A stretch of DNA of 64,000 bases, from the NCBI GenBank assembly GCA_947396885.1, contig OX377201.1, forward strand, positions 67,368,983-67,432,982, written 5' to 3'. Positions 62,050 to 64,000 of this stretch are shown here, piece by piece (positions within the stretch are counted from its first letter, which is position 1; the number at the start of each line of letters is the position of its first letter). Made by a program: the position numbers and the translations under genes. The notes under the pieces are model-generated. The model saw only the letters and a list, made by a program, of their open reading frames with translations. It did no database searches and was not told the DNA's origin. Source of the DNA: Heligmosomoides polygyrus polygyrus (lineage: Eukaryota; Nematoda; Chromadorea; Rhabditida; Heligmosomidae).

Positions 62050-63950
62050 TAAGTCGTGTTTACTATACAGTAAAAACTAAGCTTCTCCGCTGTGATGACA
62101 ATATGATTAGGATGGATCGTAAGCTAAATTCTCGTTTTTCATGAAAAACGTTATTTTTTAGCCGAAGCAGACCACCCATACGAATAAAATTCTGTCACAA
62201 AAACTTCCAAGTCTTGATCAATGCACAGTGAAAAAATCATGATTTTCTGGATTGAACAGGATGAATCGACCTCCGGTCGACTTTGCACCAACGTCATCGG
62301 AGCATAAACTTGAGCGTTCACAAAAAGGTTCATAACTCGGTAAGTTTTTTGAATTTTGGAGAATACTTTAACGTTTCGAAAACTAAAAGAAAAACGCTTT
62401 CTACTGTGTAAAAACCGTTTTCAAAAAAAGGGTTCCGCGCGGCGGACGGTTCAATTTTTGAGCGGAAAAATTAAAGTGACTACAGAAAAATGCTCATAAC
62501 TCGGTAAGTTTTTCGAAGTTTCAAAACCTCGCTAGCTTCTCAGAAACTAGAAGAAATACCCTTTCTCAGTATGTAAGATCTAATTTTCAAAAAGGAGTCT
62601 TCATGCGCGGCAGGGGGTCCAATTTATGGTTCATTTCGCAAAAATACGTACCGAAAATCGAACTCCCCGCCCAGCATGAAGACCCCTTTCTTGGAAACTA
62701 TTTCTTATATGGATAAAGAGCGTATTTGCCGTATTTTTTGATGCCGAGCGGTGTTTTTGATTTCCGCAAAATTAGCCGAGATATGATCAATTTTCGGAAG
62801 TCGTGAACTGAATCTCGGATCGACCGTTCACCGTCGTCATCGAAGTGATCTCACAAAAATACACATAACTCAGCTAGTTTTTTGAAATCCAAAAATCTTG
62901 CTAACGAAAAGTAAAGGAAAAGCGCTTCTTTATGTTTACAAAAACGGTTTATAAAAAAGGGATCTTCATGGGGGGGGGGGGTGGGAGCTTCGACTTGTTG
63001 TCGATTTTTGCCGAAAATCGACCAGAAATCGAACCCCTGCTCCGCATGATGACCCCTTTTTGGAAAGCGATTCTATAAGCTAAGAATGCAAATTTTCTCT
63101 ATTTTTTGATGGCTGAGCGGGATTTTTGATTTTCGAAAAACTGGCTGAGTTATGAACATTTTTGTGAAATCATTCCGTTGACGATGGTGAAGGATTCAGT
63201 CACGACTTCCGAAAAGTGATCATATGTCGGCTAGTTTTCCGAAAATCAAAAATTATTTTTGGTCATCAAAAAATAGAGCAAATACGCTCTCTAACCATAT
63301 AAGAACTGATTTCCAAGAAAGGGTCTTCATGCGGGGCGGGGGGTTCGATTTTTCCTGCGAAATGGACAAGAAATGAGACCCCCTGCCGCGCATGAAGACC
63401 CCTTTTTTGGAAATTTATTCTTATATGACGAGAAAGCGCTTTTTTTTCTAGTATCCGAAAAGCTAGCGGAATTTTAAAAAGTTGAAAAACTTACCGAGTT
63501 ATGAGCATTTTTGAGTAGTCACTTCAATTTTTTTCGCTCAAAAATTGAACAGTCCGCCGCGCATGAGGAACCCTTTTTTTGAAAATGGTTTTTACATGGT
63601 GGAAAGCGTTATTCTTCCAGTTTTTGAAAAGCTAGAGTTCAAAAAACTTACCGAGTTATGAACCTTCTGTGAACGTACAACTTTATGCTCCGACGACGTT
63701 GGTGCAAAGTCGACCGGTTCATCCTGTTCGATCCAGAAAATCATGATTTTTTCACTATGTATTGTTCAAGACTTGGAAGTTTTTGTAGCAAAATTTTATT
63801 TGTATGGGTGGTCTGCTCCGGCTAAAAATATTTTTTATGAAAAACGAGAATTTTGCTTACGATTCATCCTAATCATATCGTCATCGCAGTTCTGTCATCG
63901 CTGCGGAGAATCTTGTTTTTTTGCTGTATCATGCACAAAGCTTGGGTTTA
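62050..63950. repeat. About 1.9-kb palindrome of nested hairpins, centre near 62,995
   Basis: Paired landmarks add to almost the same sum: 62,163 with 63,820; 62,263 with 63,720; 62,331 with 63,660; 62,450 with 63,550; 62,790 with 63,210. Within this, shorter hairpins recur at 62,573-62,702, 62,935-63,072 and 63,305-63,410, each built of a GGGTCTTCATGCGSGG-type box, a G/C run and its complement (CGCATGAAGACCCCTTTTTT). Single boxes lie at 62,400-62,460 and 63,540-63,600. A second word, CATAACTCGGTAAGTTTTT, alternates with these. No open frame of significance. Confidence 0.9.
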
Positions 63951-64000
63951 TGTAGCTTTATTTTCGTTTTTTATGACGTTTCCTTAGGATTGGAGAACAT

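Overview
The window looks like chromosomal DNA of a parasitic nematode, most likely a strongylid or hookworm relative. Three things point there: one intron-rich JNK-type MAP kinase gene with short metazoan exons; remnants of RTE, CR1-like, Penelope-like, Gypsy and mariner elements; and many foldback repeats and long G/C homopolymers in AT-rich DNA. There is no prokaryotic or viral gene organisation. Species assignment is inference, because no rRNA or mitochondrial marker is present.

The only host gene I can assign with confidence is a jnk-1 orthologue on the + strand (49,905 to at least 54,787). Nine exons encode an intact JNK kinase domain. With the chosen ATG as residue 1, Lys55, Asp151, Asp169 and the Thr183-Pro-Tyr185 activation motif fall at the same numbers as in human JNK1. 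The last helix and the stop codon were not found with confidence. Introns 3 and 8 carry transposon or SINE debris. A second, much weaker candidate first exon lies beside a GC-rich island at 25.2-26.1 kb.

The rest is dominated by mobile DNA. From left to right: an RTE-like LINE fragment (1-740, -); a hAT-like element with an 8-bp duplication (1,137-2,835); a CR1-like LINE (3,680-5,330, +) split by a 562-bp unknown insertion with a 12-bp target duplication; a Penelope GIY-YIG fragment and another CR1 end (5.5-6.3 kb); a 41-bp-arm hairpin (12.0 kb); a tRNA-derived SINE (13.57 kb); a 1.1-kb terminal-inverted-repeat element (14.84-15.97 kb); a CR1 end (17.0-17.85 kb); a head-to-head pair of tRNA-like units (22.6-23.15 kb) followed by a composite SINE; another CR1 end (24 kb, -); a near full-length RTE (30,492-33,898, -) inserted into one arm of a foldback with a 10-bp target duplication; 142-bp tandem repeats (35.4 kb); an internally deleted mariner (37,120-37,980); a run of foldback hairpins (38-42.6 kb); a hAT-like element (44,461-45,871); the kinase gene; a Penelope 3' end (55.2-56.3 kb); a degenerate Gypsy pol (58.4-61.1 kb); and finally a roughly 1.9-kb palindrome built of nested hairpins (62.05-63.95 kb).

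The elements do not form a pathway. Their relation is one of layered insertions, several of which can be ordered in time. The least explained item is the terminal palindrome; next are the 562-bp insertion in the CR1 element, the 12-kb hairpin and the paired tRNA-like inverted repeat.
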